64,000 bases of DNA from NCBI RefSeq assembly GCF_020532675.1, contig NZ_JAJAVE010000001.1, forward strand, positions 1,488,001 through 1,552,000, read 5' to 3'. Made by a program: the position numbers and the translations under genes. The notes under the pieces are model-generated. The model did no database searches. It was not told where the DNA came from and saw nothing but the letters and a program-made list of their open reading frames with translations. Shown here in pieces: positions 9,232-18,570 of this stretch. Positions within the stretch are counted from its first letter, which is position 1; each line of letters begins with the position of its first letter. The DNA is from Methylobacillus gramineus (lineage in GTDB: Bacteria; Pseudomonadota; Gammaproteobacteria; Burkholderiales; Methylophilaceae).

Positions 9232-10242
9232 ATGTTCGATTTTTTCAAAAAAGATAAAACTCCACCGGCTCCTGCGCCTGAACCCGAGAAAATAGTCCCC
9301 GTTCAGCCACAGCCCCTCACTCAGGAAAAACCCAGCTTGAGTTGGGCCGAGCGACTCAAGCGTGGCCTGGCCAAAACGCGCAGCCAGCTTGGCAACCAGT
9401 TGGCCAGCCTGTTTGGCGGTGGCAAGATTGATGAAGATGTTTATGAAGAGCTTGAAACCATTCTTCTGACTTCCGACGTGGGCATCGCTGCCACCCAGGC
9501 ATTGCTGGAACAGATCCGCACCCGCGTCAAACGGCAGAACCTGAACGACACTACCCAGTTACGTGAAGCACTCAAGCAATCGCTGCTGGAACTGCTGGCA
9601 CCACTGGAAAAACCTCTTGATACCACCACAGGCCAACCATTTGTCATCATGCTGGCTGGCGTCAATGGCGCAGGTAAAACCACGACCATAGGCAAGCTGG
9701 CGAACATGTTTCAGGCACAGGGCAAGTCGGTGCTGATTGCTGCAGGCGACACCTTTCGTGCCGCTGCACGTGAGCAATTGCAGGCCTGGGGCGAACGCAA
9801 CAAGGTACACGTGGTGGCCCAGGAAAGTGGCGATCCAGCTGCGGTAATCTTCGATGCCGTCAATTCGGCCAGGGCGCGTGGCATAGACATTGTGCTGGCT
9901 GATACAGCTGGTCGCTTACCCACCCAGCTCAACCTGATGGAAGAAATCCGTAAAGTACAGCGCGTGATCAACAAATCCCTGCCAGGTGCCCCGCATGAGG
10001 TACTGCTGGTATTAGATGCCAACACCGGGCAAAACGCCGTGACCCAAGTGAAGGCGTTTGACGATGCACTTAAGGTCACCGGCCTGGTGCTGAGCAAACT
10101 GGATGGGACGGCCAAAGGTGGCGTCATTGCGGCCATCGCCCAATCACGCCCTATTCCCATCCGCTATATCGGTGTAGGTGAATCCATAGAAGACTTGCGC
10201 CAGTTCAAGGCCAGTGAGTTTGTTGATGCTTTGTTTGAATAA
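9232..10242 (+). CDS. ftsY: Signal recognition particle receptor FtsY
   Basis: A 336-residue SRP GTPase that docks SRP-ribosome complexes at the Sec translocon. A short charged/proline-rich A region (residues 1-40) is followed by the N domain and the G domain. G motifs are GVNGAGKTTTIGKLA (G1), DTFRAAA (G2), DTAGRL (G3), SKLDGTAKGG (G4) and RYIGVGE (G5). The start is the ATG at 9232 giving MFDFFKK, typical of FtsY; an upstream in-frame TTG at 9214 has no ribosome site. It is the first gene of ftsYEX, as in most proteobacteria. Confidence 0.96.
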   Translation: MFDFFKKDKTPPAPAPEPEKIVPVQPQPLTQEKPSLSWAERLKRGLAKTRSQLGNQLASLFGGGKIDEDVYEELETILLTSDVGIAATQALLEQIRTRVKRQNLNDTTQLREALKQSLLELLAPLEKPLDTTTGQPFVIMLAGVNGAGKTTTIGKLANMFQAQGKSVLIAAGDTFRAAAREQLQAWGERNKVHVVAQESGDPAAVIFDAVNSARARGIDIVLADTAGRLPTQLNLMEEIRKVQRVINKSLPGAPHEVLLVLDANTGQNAVTQVKAFDDALKVTGLVLSKLDGTAKGGVIAAIAQSRPIPIRYIGVGESIEDLRQFKASEFVDALFE

Positions 10243-10256
10243 GAGAGTATGAACGC

Positions 10257-10913
10257 ATGATACGTTTTGACCAGGTCAGCAAACGGTATCCCGGCAGCGA
10301 TGAGGCACTGCGTGGCGTTTCATTTGAAATTGCCCAGGGTGAACTGGCGTTTGTGACTGGTCACTCCGGCGCTGGCAAGAGCACACTACTCAAGCTGATG
10401 GCGGCAATTGAGCGCCCTAGCTCGGGCACCGTACTTATCGGCAACCAGAATGTCAGCAAACTGCGTCCACGTATCGTGCCCTATATGCGCCGCAAGTTTG
10501 GCCTGGTATTCCAGGATCACAAGCTGCTATATGACCGTAATTGCTTTGAGAACGTCGCATTACCCCTTTACATCAACGGGGTGACCGGTCAGGAAGCTGC
10601 CAAGCGCATACGGGCTGCCCTTGATAAAGTAGGCTTGCTCGGCAAGGAAAAAGCCATGCCCATCACCCTGTCAGGCGGGGAACAACAACGTTTGGCGATT
10701 GCCCGCGCAGTGGTCAGCCGACCATCTATCCTGATTGCGGACGAACCTACTGGCAATCTCGACGAAACCTATGCGGCTGACATCATGGCGCTATTTCATG
10801 CGTTTCGCCAGGTAGGCGTGACTGTCATTATTGCTACCCATGATGCCCATGGCATCAACTCTATCCCGGGGAAAATGTTGCATCTGGATCACGGAAAGCT
10901 CACGGTATCATGA
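10257..10913 (+). CDS. ftsE: Cell division ABC ATPase FtsE
   Basis: A 218-residue ABC ATPase with Walker [10 protein letters not shown] (about 36-44), signature LSGGEQQR (about 139-146), Walker [13 protein letters not shown] and H-loop ATHD. The start [23 protein letters not shown] is classic FtsE. With FtsX it regulates peptidoglycan hydrolases at the divisome through EnvC-type partners. It follows ftsY by 14 nt and its stop overlaps ftsX (ATGA). Confidence 0.97.
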   Translation: MIRFDQVSKRYPGSDEALRGVSFEIAQGELAFVTGHSGAGKSTLLKLMAAIERPSSGTVLIGNQNVSKLRPRIVPYMRRKFGLVFQDHKLLYDRNCFENVALPLYINGVTGQEAAKRIRAALDKVGLLGKEKAMPITLSGGEQQRLAIARAVVSRPSILIADEPTGNLDETYAADIMALFHAFRQVGVTVIIATHDAHGINSIPGKMLHLDHGKLTVS

Positions 10914-11818
10914 AGCATTGGATCAATCAGCACACCCTGGTCTGGCGCCTGGTACTTGCCCGTATTTGCCGCAACAAGCTGGCTACCCTCTTGATCTGGG
11001 CGGTGATAGGCATTGCATTGTGCCTGCCTGCCATCCTGTACGTCATTATAGATAACGTGAATCAGCTTGCTGGTGAAGTCAAGAACGAGCCACAAATCAG
11101 CGTCTTCATGAAACTGGATGCCGATAAGGCCACTGTCGCCAACATCAAATCCCTACTGGAAAAACATAGTGGCATCAGCAACCTGAAGTTTGTGAGCAAA
11201 GACAGCGCCTGGAAAGCGATGCAGGACAGTGCGCTCACTGACAATATTGCCGCCAATCTCAAGCACAACCCATTACCTGATGCCTTTTTCATTCAACCCA
11301 AGGCGCATGCTCCCAGCGCGATAGATCAGCTGCAGCATGAACTGCAAACGCTGGAAGGTGTTGAGCATGTGTTAGCAGATGCTGATTGGGCCAAGCGCCT
11401 TTACTCCATCCTGGAACTGGGCAAAAAAGCCGTATGGGTATTATCTGGCTTGCTCGGTTTCGCCTTGGTCACCATCATAGGCAACACCATACGCCTGCAA
11501 ATCCTGACTCAACGGGAAGAAATCGAGGTCAGCAAACTAATTGGTGCGACAGATGGCTTCATTCGCCGCCCTTTCCTCTATGCAGGAACACTGTACGGGC
11601 TAGGCGGCAGCCTGGCTGCACTACTCTTTGTCAACGGCATCATTACAATCTTTAACCTGTCTGTGGCCGATTTGGCCGAACTTTATGGCAGCAGCTTCAT
11701 CTTAGCTTTACCGGACTGGCAAATCAGCCTGGGGATTACCGCTTGTGCCGTTGCACTGGGTTGGCTGGGTTCATATATTGCCGTCAATCGCTCGCTGGCA
11801 CGCCTCAATCCACATTAA
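10910..11818 (+). CDS. ftsX: Cell division permease-like protein FtsX
   Basis: A 302-residue FtsX with an N-terminal transmembrane segment (about residues 22-45) and a large extracytoplasmic loop (about 50-170: QISVFMKLD and similar). Three more transmembrane segments follow (about 175-290). EIEVSKLIGATDGFIRRPFLY is the conserved FtsX cytoplasmic motif. It forms the membrane part of FtsEX. The start codon overlaps the ftsE stop, showing translational coupling. Confidence 0.96.
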   Translation: MKHWINQHTLVWRLVLARICRNKLATLLIWAVIGIALCLPAILYVIIDNVNQLAGEVKNEPQISVFMKLDADKATVANIKSLLEKHSGISNLKFVSKDSAWKAMQDSALTDNIAANLKHNPLPDAFFIQPKAHAPSAIDQLQHELQTLEGVEHVLADADWAKRLYSILELGKKAVWVLSGLLGFALVTIIGNTIRLQILTQREEIEVSKLIGATDGFIRRPFLYAGTLYGLGGSLAALLFVNGIITIFNLSVADLAELYGSSFILALPDWQISLGITACAVALGWLGSYIAVNRSLARLNPH

Positions 11819-11860
11819 CCCAACCCGCTTACAAAAGAAATTGACTCCGGACTTATAACC

Positions 11861-12934
11861 GTGGCTGCACCGCGCCTGTTACACCAGATCATCGCCGCCA
11901 TTCGTGGCACCAAGGGCAAGGCGCGCCCTGAGGATTCATCCAACCAGTCAACGCAGCCATTAGCCTGGCAGGAGTCGCAAAAGGGCGACCAGTACATCGA
12001 GTTCCGCATCCGCCGCAATACCTTCTATGCATTGATCGTTTCGCTGATCCTGCATTTGATCCTGTTCTTTGGCTTTATCATGCCCACGCTGGATCAAGGA
12101 GACGACTCCGGCAAAGAGGAAGGCGAAAAGCAGTTGATGGTGAATTTGGCGCAGCCCTCCAAGGAAAAACCACAACAGGAGATGGCACCCCCGCCATCCT
12201 CTTCGCCGCCACCCCCACCGCCTTCAGCCAGCAAACCAAGTAAGGCTACCAAGCAGCCACGCAAGCAAACCAAGCCAACACCACCGGTGATCACAGGCAA
12301 GGATAAACCCTTGCCGCAACCGGTAGAAAAATCGGCCCCAAAACCAACGCTGCAGCCACCTGCCCCGCCACGCCCGCAGGAGCCTGATCCTTCCCAGTTT
12401 GCCGACATGTCATCCTATATGAATGCCATGCGTGAATTCCGCAAATCCACAGACAATAACTATGCAGCCATGATGGAAAACGAGCGGGCTCAGCGTGAGT
12501 CTGGCAGCAAAACACTATCTGATGATGAGCGCCGTAACGAAGTCATCAAGAAGAACTTGTCATCCGGTGCCAGTGGCGTATTCCGTATCATGAGCATGAG
12601 CTCCTATACTGCCACCTTTGAGTTCCGCGGCTGGGTCAACGATTTCAGCACCGCCAAACGCGAAGTGTTCCAGATAGAAGCCAAGGCAGGTGAAGACATA
12701 CAACGCGCCACCGTGCGCAAGATGATAGAACTCATACGCCGCCACTACTCAGGTGACTTCAATTGGGAGTCCCACCAGTTAGGCCGGGTGGTCGTGCTTT
12801 CAGCCCGTATGGAAGACAGTGCTGGATTGGAAGACTTCCTGATCAAGGAATTCTTCGGTGATGGTGACATGCGCTACCAAGAACTACAACGCCGTCGCCC
12901 ACCACCAGGGCCTCCACGGTATCCGGTGCCCTGA
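11861..12934 (+). CDS. TonB-like membrane-anchored proline-rich protein, function unknown
   Basis: A 357-residue protein starting with GTG. A cytoplasmic arm of about 50 residues is followed by one transmembrane segment (about residues 53-73: YALIVSLILHLILFFGFIMP). A long proline/lysine-rich spacer follows (about 100-175, runs of PPPPPP and KPTP). The C-terminal folded domain is about 230-340. This is the architecture of TonB, but the C-terminal domain does not show the usual TonB motif (YP.A....G.V...). It follows ftsX by 42 nt and may be cotranscribed with ftsYEX. The role is not known; an envelope-spanning or energy-transducing role is only inference. Confidence 0.75.
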   Translation: MAAPRLLHQIIAAIRGTKGKARPEDSSNQSTQPLAWQESQKGDQYIEFRIRRNTFYALIVSLILHLILFFGFIMPTLDQGDDSGKEEGEKQLMVNLAQPSKEKPQQEMAPPPSSSPPPPPPSASKPSKATKQPRKQTKPTPPVITGKDKPLPQPVEKSAPKPTLQPPAPPRPQEPDPSQFADMSSYMNAMREFRKSTDNNYAAMMENERAQRESGSKTLSDDERRNEVIKKNLSSGASGVFRIMSMSSYTATFEFRGWVNDFSTAKREVFQIEAKAGEDIQRATVRKMIELIRRHYSGDFNWESHQLGRVVVLSARMEDSAGLEDFLIKEFFGDGDMRYQELQRRRPPPGPPRYPVP

Positions 12935-13077
12935 TGTAACAGATTATTAAGGTGCTTATCCTGGATCAATCTGCAAATATTGCAAGCAAAGCACGGGCAC
13001 GGCAAGCGATTATACAAACCCTCAACTAGCCCTGCATGTGCAAAGACCCAGCATTCACTCTGCACAACCCCCAATAA

Positions 13078-13107
13078 AAAAGCTGGCATATCACTATGCC
13101 AGCTTTT
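13078..13107. terminator. Bidirectional intrinsic terminator
   Basis: Perfect 13-bp inverted repeat AAAAGCTGGCATA / TATGCCAGCTTTT with a 4-nt loop. It lies between the convergent genes at 11861-12934 (plus) and 13135-13911 (minus). Tracts of A and T on both flanks serve both directions. Confidence 0.9.
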
Positions 13108-13134
13108 CAAGCTTACTCTCAACGATACGCGAGA

Positions 13135-13911
13135 TTACTTCTCGGCAAATGCACGCTCAATCACGTAATCACCGACATCACCAATACGCTCTGACACCTT
13201 GAGGCCAGCTGCATCAAGAATCTTGCATGTATCAATCAGCATTTGCGGGCTGCCGCACAACATGGCACGATCAGTTTCCGGATTGAGTGGAGGCAAGCCA
13301 ATATCCTCATAGATCTTGCCGTTTTCCATCAGGTCCGTCAGACGGCCTTGATAACGGAACTCTTCACGTGTCACGGTGGGGTAATAAATCAGCTGGTTCT
13401 TCACCTGCTCACCAAAGAATTCATTCTCTGGCAACTCCTTGGTAATGAACTCTTCATACGCCAGATCGTTCACGCGACGTACACCGTGCACCAGAATCAC
13501 CTTTTCGAAACGCTCATAGGTTTCAGGATCCTGAATCAGGCTGATGAATGGCGCCAAACCTGTCCCTGTAGACAAAAGATAAAGATTCTTGCCTGGCTTG
13601 AGGTCAGACAGCAGCAGTGTGCCGGTGGGCTTGCGGCTCACCAGCAAGTCATCACCCACCTTCAAGTGCTGCAGACGGGAGGTCAAAGGACCATTGGGCA
13701 CCTTGATACTGAAGAACTCGAGGTTCTCAGCATAATTGGCACTGGCGATACTGTAAGCGCGCATCAATGGCTTGCCATCCACCGGCAGGCCTATCATGAC
13801 AAACTGGCCGTTTTCAAAGCGCAGTGCTTCGTTGCGGGTCGTGGTGAAGCTGAACAGGCTGTCATTCCAGTGTCTGACGGTCAGCACTTTTTCGGTGTTA
13901 AATGCACTCAT
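13135..13911 (-). CDS. fpr: Ferredoxin--NADP+ reductase
   Basis: A 258-residue FAD enzyme of the bacterial (subclass I) FNR type. The FAD motif is RAYSIASANY (about 50-59), the NADP motif is STGTGLAPFISLI (about 115-127), and CGSPQML lies in the C-terminal NADP domain. It ends in the extended FAEK tail typical of subclass I. It exchanges electrons between NADPH and ferredoxin or flavodoxin. It lies directly downstream of etfB-etfA on the same strand (23-nt gap), so it may share their transcript. Confidence 0.93.
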   Translation of the reverse strand: MSAFNTEKVLTVRHWNDSLFSFTTTRNEALRFENGQFVMIGLPVDGKPLMRAYSIASANYAENLEFFSIKVPNGPLTSRLQHLKVGDDLLVSRKPTGTLLLSDLKPGKNLYLLSTGTGLAPFISLIQDPETYERFEKVILVHGVRRVNDLAYEEFITKELPENEFFGEQVKNQLIYYPTVTREEFRYQGRLTDLMENGKIYEDIGLPPLNPETDRAMLCGSPQMLIDTCKILDAAGLKVSERIGDVGDYVIERAFAEK

Positions 13912-13934
13912 GGATACTTTTCTCTATCAGTTGA

Positions 13935-14864
13935 TTAGTTATTCAGTGCGGCTGTGAGCTCGGGCACCACATCAAACAAGTTGGCTACCAGGCCGTAATC
14001 TGCATGTTGGAAAATAGGCGCATCAGCATCGTGATTGATCGCCACAATGATCTTGCTGTCCTTCATCCCGGCCAAGTGCTGCATGGCACCGGAAATACCA
14101 ATCGCGAAATATAGCTCAGGTGCCACGATGGTACCAGTCTGACCTACCTGGATATCGTTCGGGGCAAAGCCTGCATCAACGCAGGCACGGGTAGCACCCA
14201 GTGCTCCACCAAATTTGTGCGCCAGGGGTTCAAGCAGTTCATCGAAACGTTCACCCAGGCTACGGCCACCAGACACGACAACACGGGCAGATGAAAGCTC
14301 GGGACGGTCAGAAACGTTCTTGTCTTCCTTGATCCAGCGGCTTAGGCCACTAGCAGCAGGTGCAGCTACTGTAACCACCTCCGCGCTATTGCCATTAGCA
14401 GGCACGGCAAACGAAGTAGCACGAATGGTCACTACCTGGATCGCATCGCTGCTTTCCACGGTGGACAATACATTGCCTGCATAAATAGGGCGCACATAAG
14501 TGGCTGGGGCAGTAATACTGATGACATCAGACACCATGGCAACATCCAGCACGGCAGCCACACGCGGCAGCACACTCTTGCTGAAGGCCGTATGGGCAGA
14601 GAGGATGACGGTGTAATCCCGCCCCAACTGGGTGAGCAATGCAGAAACATCTTCCGCCAGTGGATGCTCAAACTGCGCAGCATCCGCGTGCAGCACCTTG
14701 GTAACACCGGTGACTTCCGCAGCTTGCTGGGCAATGACACCACTTTGCGCACCCACCACCAGCAGATGCACAGGAAGTTGCCACGCACTCGCCGCAGTCA
14801 CGGCTTGACGGGTGGATTGCTTGATATGTTTGCCGTCGTGTTCGGCCAGAATCAGAATACTCAT
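13935..14864 (-). CDS. etfA: Electron transfer flavoprotein alpha subunit
   Basis: A 309-residue ETF alpha/FixB protein. The C-terminal FAD-binding domain has VVSGGRSLG, GATRACVDAGF, QVGQTGTIVAPELYFAIGISG and NHDADAPIFQHADYGLV. With EtfB it accepts electrons from flavin dehydrogenases and passes them to ETF-quinone oxidoreductase. Its ATG overlaps the etfB stop (TAATG). A plausible electron source (D2HGDH-type) and the acceptor oxidoreductase are both encoded within 7 kb. Confidence 0.96.
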   Translation of the reverse strand: MSILILAEHDGKHIKQSTRQAVTAASAWQLPVHLLVVGAQSGVIAQQAAEVTGVTKVLHADAAQFEHPLAEDVSALLTQLGRDYTVILSAHTAFSKSVLPRVAAVLDVAMVSDVISITAPATYVRPIYAGNVLSTVESSDAIQVVTIRATSFAVPANGNSAEVVTVAAPAASGLSRWIKEDKNVSDRPELSSARVVVSGGRSLGERFDELLEPLAHKFGGALGATRACVDAGFAPNDIQVGQTGTIVAPELYFAIGISGAMQHLAGMKDSKIIVAINHDADAPIFQHADYGLVANLFDVVPELTAALNN

Positions 14865-15610
14865 TACAGGACTTCCGCTAGACGTAGTTTTTCGACAAGT
14901 TCCGCCACATTGGCCACCTTGATACCAGGCTTACGTGGCTCGGGATCAGCCGCTTTCAATTGCTTAAGACGTGGATTGATATCCAGGCCAAGATCGGCAG
15001 CATTAATCGTTTCAATCGGCTTTTTCTTTGCCATCATCAGATTAGGCAGCTTGATGAAGCGTGGCTCATTAAGGCGCAAGTCAGTGGTGACCACGGCTGG
15101 CAACTTGAGCGCCACCACATCGGTACCACCGTCAATTTCACGGGTGACTTCAATCTCACCTGCCTTCACTTCAATAATGGAGGCAAATGTACCCTGCCCT
15201 GCATTGATCAATGCAGCCAGCATCTGGCCTGTCTGTCCAAGATCATCGTCAATCGCCTGCTTGCCCAGAATAATCAGTTGCGGCTGCTCGCGCTCTATAA
15301 CTGACTTTAATAACTTGGCCACTGCCAACGGCTGCACTTCCACATCAGTCTGAATCAGCACCGCTTTATCCACACCCATGGCCAGTGCATGACGCAAGGT
15401 GTCCTGGCTGTTGGCCTTGCCTATGGTCACAGCAATCACTTCAGTCGCTACACCACGCTCCTTGAGGCGGATAGCTTCTTCCACGGCGATTTCGTCAAAC
15501 GGGTTAATCCCCATTTTGACGCCAGCAATATCGACATCGGAACCATCAGGTTTGACACGCGGCTTGATGTTGTAATCAACCACATGTTTTACAGCCACTA
15601 AAACTTTCAT
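14864..15610 (-). CDS. etfB: Electron transfer flavoprotein beta subunit
   Basis: A 248-residue ETF beta/FixA protein. It begins MKVLVAVKHVVDYN and carries MGINPFDEIAVEEAIRLKE, the AMP-binding region GKQAIDDDLGQTGQM, and the recognition-loop region LPAVVTTDLRLNEPRFIKLPNLMMAKKKPI. Length is usual for group I ETFs. It is divergent from the LysR gene with a 114-bp promoter region between them. Confidence 0.96.
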   Translation of the reverse strand: MKVLVAVKHVVDYNIKPRVKPDGSDVDIAGVKMGINPFDEIAVEEAIRLKERGVATEVIAVTIGKANSQDTLRHALAMGVDKAVLIQTDVEVQPLAVAKLLKSVIEREQPQLIILGKQAIDDDLGQTGQMLAALINAGQGTFASIIEVKAGEIEVTREIDGGTDVVALKLPAVVTTDLRLNEPRFIKLPNLMMAKKKPIETINAADLGLDINPRLKQLKAADPEPRKPGIKVANVAELVEKLRLAEVL

Positions 15611-15708
15611 ATTTACGATCCCACTCCATAATTTGCCGCGTATTTTAATCGGCGGTAAAATATCTGTTAAATCAATAATTACTATATCACATATCTACCA
15701 CATCGATA

Positions 15709-15723
15709 TGAGAATCATTCTCA
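15709..15723. promoter_or_regulatory. Fur-like 7-1-7 palindrome ahead of the LysR gene
   Basis: Perfect 15-bp palindrome TGAGAATCATTCTCA ending one base before the LysR start codon, in the etfB/LysR divergent region. It matches the Fur 7-1-7 model TGATAATnATTATCA at 12 of 14 defined bases. It could instead be a LysR autoregulatory site. It leaves little room for a Shine-Dalgarno sequence. Confidence 0.4.
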
Positions 15724-15724
15724 G

Positions 15725-16651
15725 ATGAGACATACCTTACGACAACTCGAAGTGTTTGTTGCCATTGCTCGTATGGAGAATGTGTCGCGCGCGGCCGAAT
15801 CGTTGGCATTATCGCAATCTGCGGCGAGCACTGCACTTGCCGAACTGGAACGACAGTTTGATTGCAAACTGTTTGACCGCATGGGTAAAGTGCTGAAACT
15901 CAACGAGCTCGGAAGGAGCCTGCTACCTATGGCAGCCGCCCTGCTTGACCGGGCCGTTGAAATCGAGACTATTTTACAGGGAAAATCCGCCTTTGGCTTG
16001 TTAAAAGTAGGCGCCACCCTGACTATCGGTAATTACCTGGCTACGTTGCTGATAGGGTCGTTCATGAAACAGCATACTGACTGCCAGGTGCAGCTGTATG
16101 TACAGAATACTAACTCGGTCATGAACCAGGTTGCCATGTATGATCTCGACCTCGGATTGATAGAGGGCGATTGCCATCACCCTAATTTGGAAGTAGAGCC
16201 GTGGATAGAAGATGAGCTGACTGTCTTTTGCCCGCCACAGCACCCACTGGCTTTGCGCAAAGAGGTTTCCCTGGATGAGTTGCTGCAAGAGAGCTGGGTC
16301 TTGCGTGAGCATGGCTCCGGCACCCGAGAAACCTTTGACCATGCCCTGCGCCATCACCACACTCGGCTTAATGTCAAACTGGTACTGGAACACACTGAGG
16401 CCATCAAACGCGCAGTGGAGTCAGGGCTGGGACTCGGCTGTGTTTCCCGGCTGGCGTTGAAAGATGACATTGCGCGTGGCAATTTGGTCGCCATTAATAC
16501 CCCTGAACTGGACTTAAAACGCCAGTTCATGTTTGTCTGGCATAAAAAGAAGTACCAGACGACGGCAGTACGTGAATTCCTTAATCATTGTCGACTGCTG
16601 ACACGCGATGCGCGGCGCAGCGACGAAATCAACATACCGTATATTCCATGA
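15725..16651 (+). CDS. LysR-family transcriptional regulator
   Basis: A 308-residue LysR-type regulator. The N-terminal HTH (residues about 5-65: QLEVFVAIARMENVSRAAESLALSQSAASTALAELE) is followed by a helical linker and a periplasmic-binding-like effector domain (about 95-295). The effector is unknown. It sits between divergent etfB-etfA and the downstream ETF-quinone oxidoreductase gene, so control of ETF electron transfer is the simplest guess. The ribosome site before the ATG is weak. Confidence 0.9.
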   Translation: MRHTLRQLEVFVAIARMENVSRAAESLALSQSAASTALAELERQFDCKLFDRMGKVLKLNELGRSLLPMAAALLDRAVEIETILQGKSAFGLLKVGATLTIGNYLATLLIGSFMKQHTDCQVQLYVQNTNSVMNQVAMYDLDLGLIEGDCHHPNLEVEPWIEDELTVFCPPQHPLALRKEVSLDELLQESWVLREHGSGTRETFDHALRHHHTRLNVKLVLEHTEAIKRAVESGLGLGCVSRLALKDDIARGNLVAINTPELDLKRQFMFVWHKKKYQTTAVREFLNHCRLLTRDARRSDEINIPYIP

Positions 16652-16661
16652 AAGTTTTAGC

Positions 16662-18311
16662 ATGCAACGCGATGTAATGAATTATGACGTACTGATCGTA
16701 GGCGCTGGCCCCTCTGGCCTGGCAGCAGCGATCCGCATCAAGCAACTGGCACAGGAGGCCGGTCGCGAAATCGGTGTGTGCATCCTGGAAAAAGGTGCTG
16801 AAGTAGGTGCCCACATCCTGTCTGGCGCCGTCATAGATCCGATTGCACTCAATGAACTGATCCCCGACTGGAAGGAAAAAGGCGCTCCCCTGCATACCGA
16901 GGTCACTGACGACCAATTCCTGATGCTGGGCAAGCAAGCTAGTTGGAAGATCCCTCACAAGCTGCTGCCACCACTCATGAGCAACCATGGCAATTACATC
17001 GTCAGCCTGGGTGATGTATGCCGCTGGCTGGGAGAGCAAGCGGAAGCGCTGGGCGTGGAAATTTACCCTGGCTTCAGTGCGGCCGAGGTCATCTACGACG
17101 AAGCGGGTGTGGTGCAAGGTGTCATCACCGGCGACATGGGCCGCGACAAAGCGGGCAATGAAAAATCGGGATTTGCACTGGGTATGGAGTTGCGCGCGCA
17201 CTATACCCTGTTTGCCGAAGGCGCACGTGGCTCACTGACCAAAGACCTGACAGAGAAATTCAATCTGCGCAGCAATGCCGAACCTCAAAAATACGGCATA
17301 GGATTCAAGGAAATCTGGCAAATCGCGCCTGACCAATCCAAACCCGGCCTGGTGATGCACTCCCAGGGCTGGCCACTGGATAACAGCACTGGCGGCGGCG
17401 CATTTATCTACCATGTAAAAGAAAACACAGTGGCGATTGGCTTTGTAGTTCATCTCAACTATAGCAATCCGCACCTGAGCCCATTTGACGAGTTTCAGCG
17501 CTACAAAACACACCCGGCCATCCGCCCATTACTGGAAAACGGCAAGCGCCTGAGCTATGGCGCACGCGCGATTACCGAAGGTGGTCTGCAATCCTTGCCT
17601 ACCCTGGTGTTCCCGGGCGGATTGGTCATCGGCTGCTCTGCCGGGTTTGTGAATGTGCCTCGTATCAAAGGCACTCACAATGCCATGAAGTCAGGCATGC
17701 TTGCGGCTGAAGCAGTAGTGGAAGCACTCGCGGCAGACAAACTGGGTGCAACGCTGGATGCCTACCCGCAAAAAGTACGTGATTCCTGGATATGGAAAGA
17801 CCTGCACGCCGTACGCAATATCAAACCGGCTATTTCCAGGTTTGGCAATATCATTGGCAGCCTCTATGGCGGCGTCGAAATGTGGCTGGAATCCTTTGGC
17901 ATCAGCCTGCCTTGGACACTCAAGCACGGCAAGGCCGATCACGAAACCTTGAAGAAAGTCAGCGAAGCTCCCAAGATTGATTATCCAAAACCAGATGGCG
18001 TGGTGAGCTTTGACAAGCTCTCCTCAGTCTACCTGACCAACGTCTTTCACGAAGAAGATCAACCCTGCCACCTGGTATTAAAGAACACCAGCATCCCGAT
18101 TGATATAAACCTGCCGCAATACGATGCCCCTGAGCAGCGCTACTGCCCTGCCGGGGTATACGAAATTGTGCAGCAGGAAGGCAATCCTCACCTGCAAATC
18201 AATGCGTCCAATTGCATACACTGCAAAACCTGCGATATCAAGGATCCGCTGCAGAACATCAACTGGCGCACGCCTGAAGGCGGTGGTGGCCCGAATTACG
18301 TGGGCATGTAA
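16662..18311 (+). CDS. Electron transfer flavoprotein-ubiquinone oxidoreductase
   Basis: A 549-residue ETF-QO. The N-terminal FAD Rossmann motif is DVLIVGAGPSGLAAAIR. A substrate/quinone region includes GCSAGFVNVPRIKGTHNAMKSGMLAAEA. The C-terminal [4Fe-4S] ferredoxin-like motif is ASNCIHCKTCDIKDP. The enzyme is membrane-associated and reduces ubiquinone with electrons from ETF. I place the start at the ATG at 16662; another ATG at 16677 is possible, and the upstream ATG at 16608 lies inside the LysR gene. The gene lies 10 nt after LysR and is likely cotranscribed with it. Confidence 0.95.
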   Translation: MQRDVMNYDVLIVGAGPSGLAAAIRIKQLAQEAGREIGVCILEKGAEVGAHILSGAVIDPIALNELIPDWKEKGAPLHTEVTDDQFLMLGKQASWKIPHKLLPPLMSNHGNYIVSLGDVCRWLGEQAEALGVEIYPGFSAAEVIYDEAGVVQGVITGDMGRDKAGNEKSGFALGMELRAHYTLFAEGARGSLTKDLTEKFNLRSNAEPQKYGIGFKEIWQIAPDQSKPGLVMHSQGWPLDNSTGGGAFIYHVKENTVAIGFVVHLNYSNPHLSPFDEFQRYKTHPAIRPLLENGKRLSYGARAITEGGLQSLPTLVFPGGLVIGCSAGFVNVPRIKGTHNAMKSGMLAAEAVVEALAADKLGATLDAYPQKVRDSWIWKDLHAVRNIKPAISRFGNIIGSLYGGVEMWLESFGISLPWTLKHGKADHETLKKVSEAPKIDYPKPDGVVSFDKLSSVYLTNVFHEEDQPCHLVLKNTSIPIDINLPQYDAPEQRYCPAGVYEIVQQEGNPHLQINASNCIHCKTCDIKDPLQNINWRTPEGGGGPNYVGM

Positions 18312-18497
18312 TTTAAAGGACTCCCAATAAAGGCATGATGAAGCAGGTTTGGTTTTGGTCCTACTCTCCCCATCGCTCCGGCACAGCCTGACGGGGCCAA
18401 CACACCAACCCAGGGCATAAAAGCCAGTGCCTGGATCATCTTGATCTCCCCTCATCATTCACTACCGGCAGGATAGCGGCCTCCCTCTCCTCAAAAT

Positions 18498-18526
18498 AAA
18501 AAGGGCACATTGAATGTGCCCTTTTT
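18498..18526. terminator. Bidirectional intrinsic terminator
   Basis: Perfect 13-bp inverted repeat AAAAAGGGCACAT / ATGTGCCCTTTTT with a 3-nt loop. It lies between the ETF-QO gene (plus) and serA (minus), which converge here. Confidence 0.92.
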
Positions 18527-18570
18527 ATCGTCATTGCAGAATTAACTCAACAGCGATATGCAACCATATT

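Noticed and set aside
14592-15353. 253-codon plus-strand frame opposite etfA/etfB
   Set aside because: It lies antisense to two unmistakable ETF genes, has no ribosome site and its translation has no recognisable motif.
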